Shown here one piece after another: positions 62,398-64,000 of a stretch of 64,000 nucleotides of DNA. A model generated the notes under the pieces. The model did not search any database. It saw only the letters and a program-made list of their open reading frames with translations, and was not told where the DNA came from. Origin of the DNA: Paragordius varius. Its lineage: Eukaryota; Nematomorpha. Where the stretch lies: NCBI GenBank assembly GCA_964247055.1, contig OZ176051.1, positions 7,564,001 to 7,628,000 of the forward strand. The letters are read 5' to 3'. How positions within the stretch are numbered: position 1 is the stretch's first letter; the number at the start of each line of letters is the position of its first letter. The position numbers were made by a program, and so were the translations under genes.

Positions 62398-62920
62398 ATT
62401 TATTTCATCAATTTTTGTATACCTCCCGATATTTAACTCAATGTAATGCATAATAATTATATATAACTATGGGGATGATAATTGGTTAATTTAAACTATA
62501 ATACATAAGTTTGCCCTAAATACTAAAGGTCGGTTTGTCAAATGGATACTAGCAATAAAGGCAAATTATCTTACCGTATATGGTAATATAATAAGAACAC
62601 TTGTTACCAAACTCGTTTTAAACAATTCTGCCATCCTACAATATACAATAACTTGGACACTAAAGAACAAAAAATGGGTCAAAAAGTCTAATGCAATCAG
62701 CATAAGGACACGATTAGCGGCACTTTATTCCACGGTCAACAACTTAATCGCTTTTTGCTTAAAGCAAAACATTATGGTCGCATGCCACATATTTCAAGTA
62801 AGTTATATACAATATATTGGTTATAAATATAAATTGGTAAAATAGAAACAGTGTTACACATTTCTTAAAGTTCGGACACAAATGTTTTCTTAAAGAGCTT
62901 GTGACTATTCTTGTGATTTG

Positions 62921-64000
62921 ATGAAGCTCATAATTATTAATAAGGAAGGGGATATTTGTAATTTAGATGTAGAACCTAATGTTTTAATTGAAAAGGTATT
63001 TTATTTTTTTTATTTAGTTAAAAATAATGGCTTTGGGACATTTTGGAGCATATTTGGATAGTCCCACAGAAAAACAAAGAACTCTATCTCGCTTTAGATT
63101 ATTATATATAAAACAGTTTAGAAAGTTAGATGAATTAAAAAGTATATCCGAAGAAGGTCTTATAGATGAAGGTTATTAGCCCGTAATTTTTAGATGAATT
63201 GTTATTAAAGAAAAGTCCACCCATTTTTTACGATGAAAAAGTTTTCTTTTAAATTTATACCTTGTATAGAGAGATTATCCTTTAGGGCCATCAATAAATG
63301 AGATAATGGTTGCTACAGCTTCTATATCAATTAAACCAGCGCCTAAACCAAATTCAAAAACCGTTTCCCCTAACGTAAATCCTTTTTGTAAATTTATTAT
63401 AGTTCCAATTGGAGATACGAAAAGTTTTACTTACATTGATACAAACATCACACAGTCTTATTTGTTTAAATCCTGAATCAAAGCACGTCTTTCAAATTTT
63501 ACAAAGTAAATAATAAAATGTTTTTTGATGGTATCATACTAAATATCTTTACATTTTGGCAAATTCTATGTAATAAAGGAAAAAATTTTCCTGTAATATT
63601 AAATATGCATAAATTTTTTATTGTTAAATCACAAAATTAGCTATACAATTTTCAAGTATATGAGTGTATATTTTAAGCTAGAGAATTTTTGATAGCTTTT
63701 AATGTCCAAATTTATAACTACGTTTTTAACTCTAATTTTATAATTTAAACTTTCCTTTTTTTATATTATGTTAATTAAAATTATTTTGGTTAATCATTTT
63801 TTATTTTCGGCTTAGCTTCACAAACTCTTTCCCAAACACCTAATCTTAGCGGTTCTAACACAGCTGTGAATAATCCAAATAACTCCAATAATAATGGCGA
63901 TCATACCCCAAACGATGGTGGTTTAGACGCTATTGCAAATTCTCCCGCCCTTCGAAATTTGGAAGAAATGGGTTTTAATAAAAAATTGGCTATGCGGGCT
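62921..64000 (+). CDS. UBAC1: UBAC1 (KPC2), 5' part, cut by window end
   Basis: Exons are 62921-62995, 63020-63171, 63286-63374, 63403-63505 and 63817 to beyond 64000, all in phase, with introns of 24, 114, 28 and 311 nt. The N-terminal ubiquitin-like domain begins MKLIIINKEGDICNLDVEPN and includes FGAYLDSPTEKQ, equivalent to the HGSLEDPKS region of human UBAC1. FQLEIRKVLLTLIQTSHSLI and LNPESKHVFQIL then match [20 protein letters not shown]. The last visible residues, ALRNLEEMGFNKKLAMRA, are the start of the first UBA domain. An Asn/Ser-rich spacer not in the human protein lies before the UBA. UBAC1 is the ubiquitin-binding partner of RNF123 in the KPC ligase, which targets p27. The remaining UBA domains lie outside the window. 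Confidence 0.9.

Larger units (their letters stand above)
57740..62920. other. gene-poor interval with two TIR elements
   Basis: No gene is supported; several 60-80-codon frames (58414-58644, 60929-61141, 61478-61663) lack family resemblance. Elements are at 60408-60613 and 61288-62397. A stretch at about 62680-62812 ending CAA|GTAAGT could be an exon (frame with LFHGQQLNRFLLKAKHYGRM), but its start and partner exons are unknown. Confidence 0.5.

Noticed and set aside
1-64000. Retroviral, LTR or Polinton-like fossils
   Set aside because: No reverse transcriptase, integrase, capsid or polymerase motifs and no long direct terminal repeats were noticed on either strand.

Overview
The window is nuclear DNA of a simplified animal. 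It is very AT-rich, gene-poor and full of small transposons. The gene set is metazoan: CSE1L, OTUD4, UBAC1, GID4, CNRIP1, SPTSSA, a sialin-type SLC17 carrier and a secreted SOUL/HEBP protein. Its most distinctive trait is the introns. Many are only 24-34 nt long and lie beside others of 60-1000 nt. Introns near 26 nt are known from dicyemid mesozoans, so a dicyemid or a similarly reduced spiralian (for example an orthonectid) is the best guess. Taxonomy is inferred from intron size, base composition and gene content only.

Layout. 0.5-4.2 kb: the end of an unrecognised minus-strand gene, a basic minus-strand ORF, and divergent from it a predicted secreted/membrane protein. 5.5-7.0 kb: a large fold-back element with 21-bp tandem units in both arms. 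7.3-8.8 kb: exons of a cyclophilin-40-like TPR protein. 9.5-10.2 kb: GID4 (-). 10.2-17.9 kb: repeats and one cysteine-rich exon. 17.9-21.5 kb: SLC17 (+), convergent with OTUD4 (-, 21.6-26.8 kb). 27.9-31.6 kb: SOUL/HEBP protein (-). 33.0-43.9 kb: CSE1L (-, 23 exons), head to head with SPTSSA (+), which is followed 6 nt later by a 68-residue ORF. 44.4-49.8 kb: hAT-like and Helitron-like elements. 49.8-51.2 kb: CNRIP1 (+). 52.3-57.7 kb: an unrecognised membrane protein (-). 57.7-62.9 kb: repeats. 62.9-64.0 kb: the 5' half of UBAC1 (+), cut by the window end.

Mobile DNA. At least four kinds of non-autonomous DNA element are visible: palindromic 0.25-0.33 kb MITEs with 21-bp terminal units (five copies), the larger fold-back element with its own 21-bp units, a Helitron-like family with two copies sharing a double-hairpin 3' end and a CTAG terminus, and hAT-like short elements. 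A fifth TIR family (core TAGGAAAATGTAT) has three clear copies. No transposase gene and no retrovirus-like or LTR element was found.

Functionally the genes are housekeeping: nuclear export of importin-alpha (CSE1L), ubiquitin handling (OTUD4, UBAC1, GID4), sphingolipid synthesis (SPTSSA), lysosomal or vesicular transport (SLC17) and heme-related secretion (SOUL). Exon models were built by eye from splice signals, reading phase and remembered family sequences. Individual boundaries may be off by a few bases.
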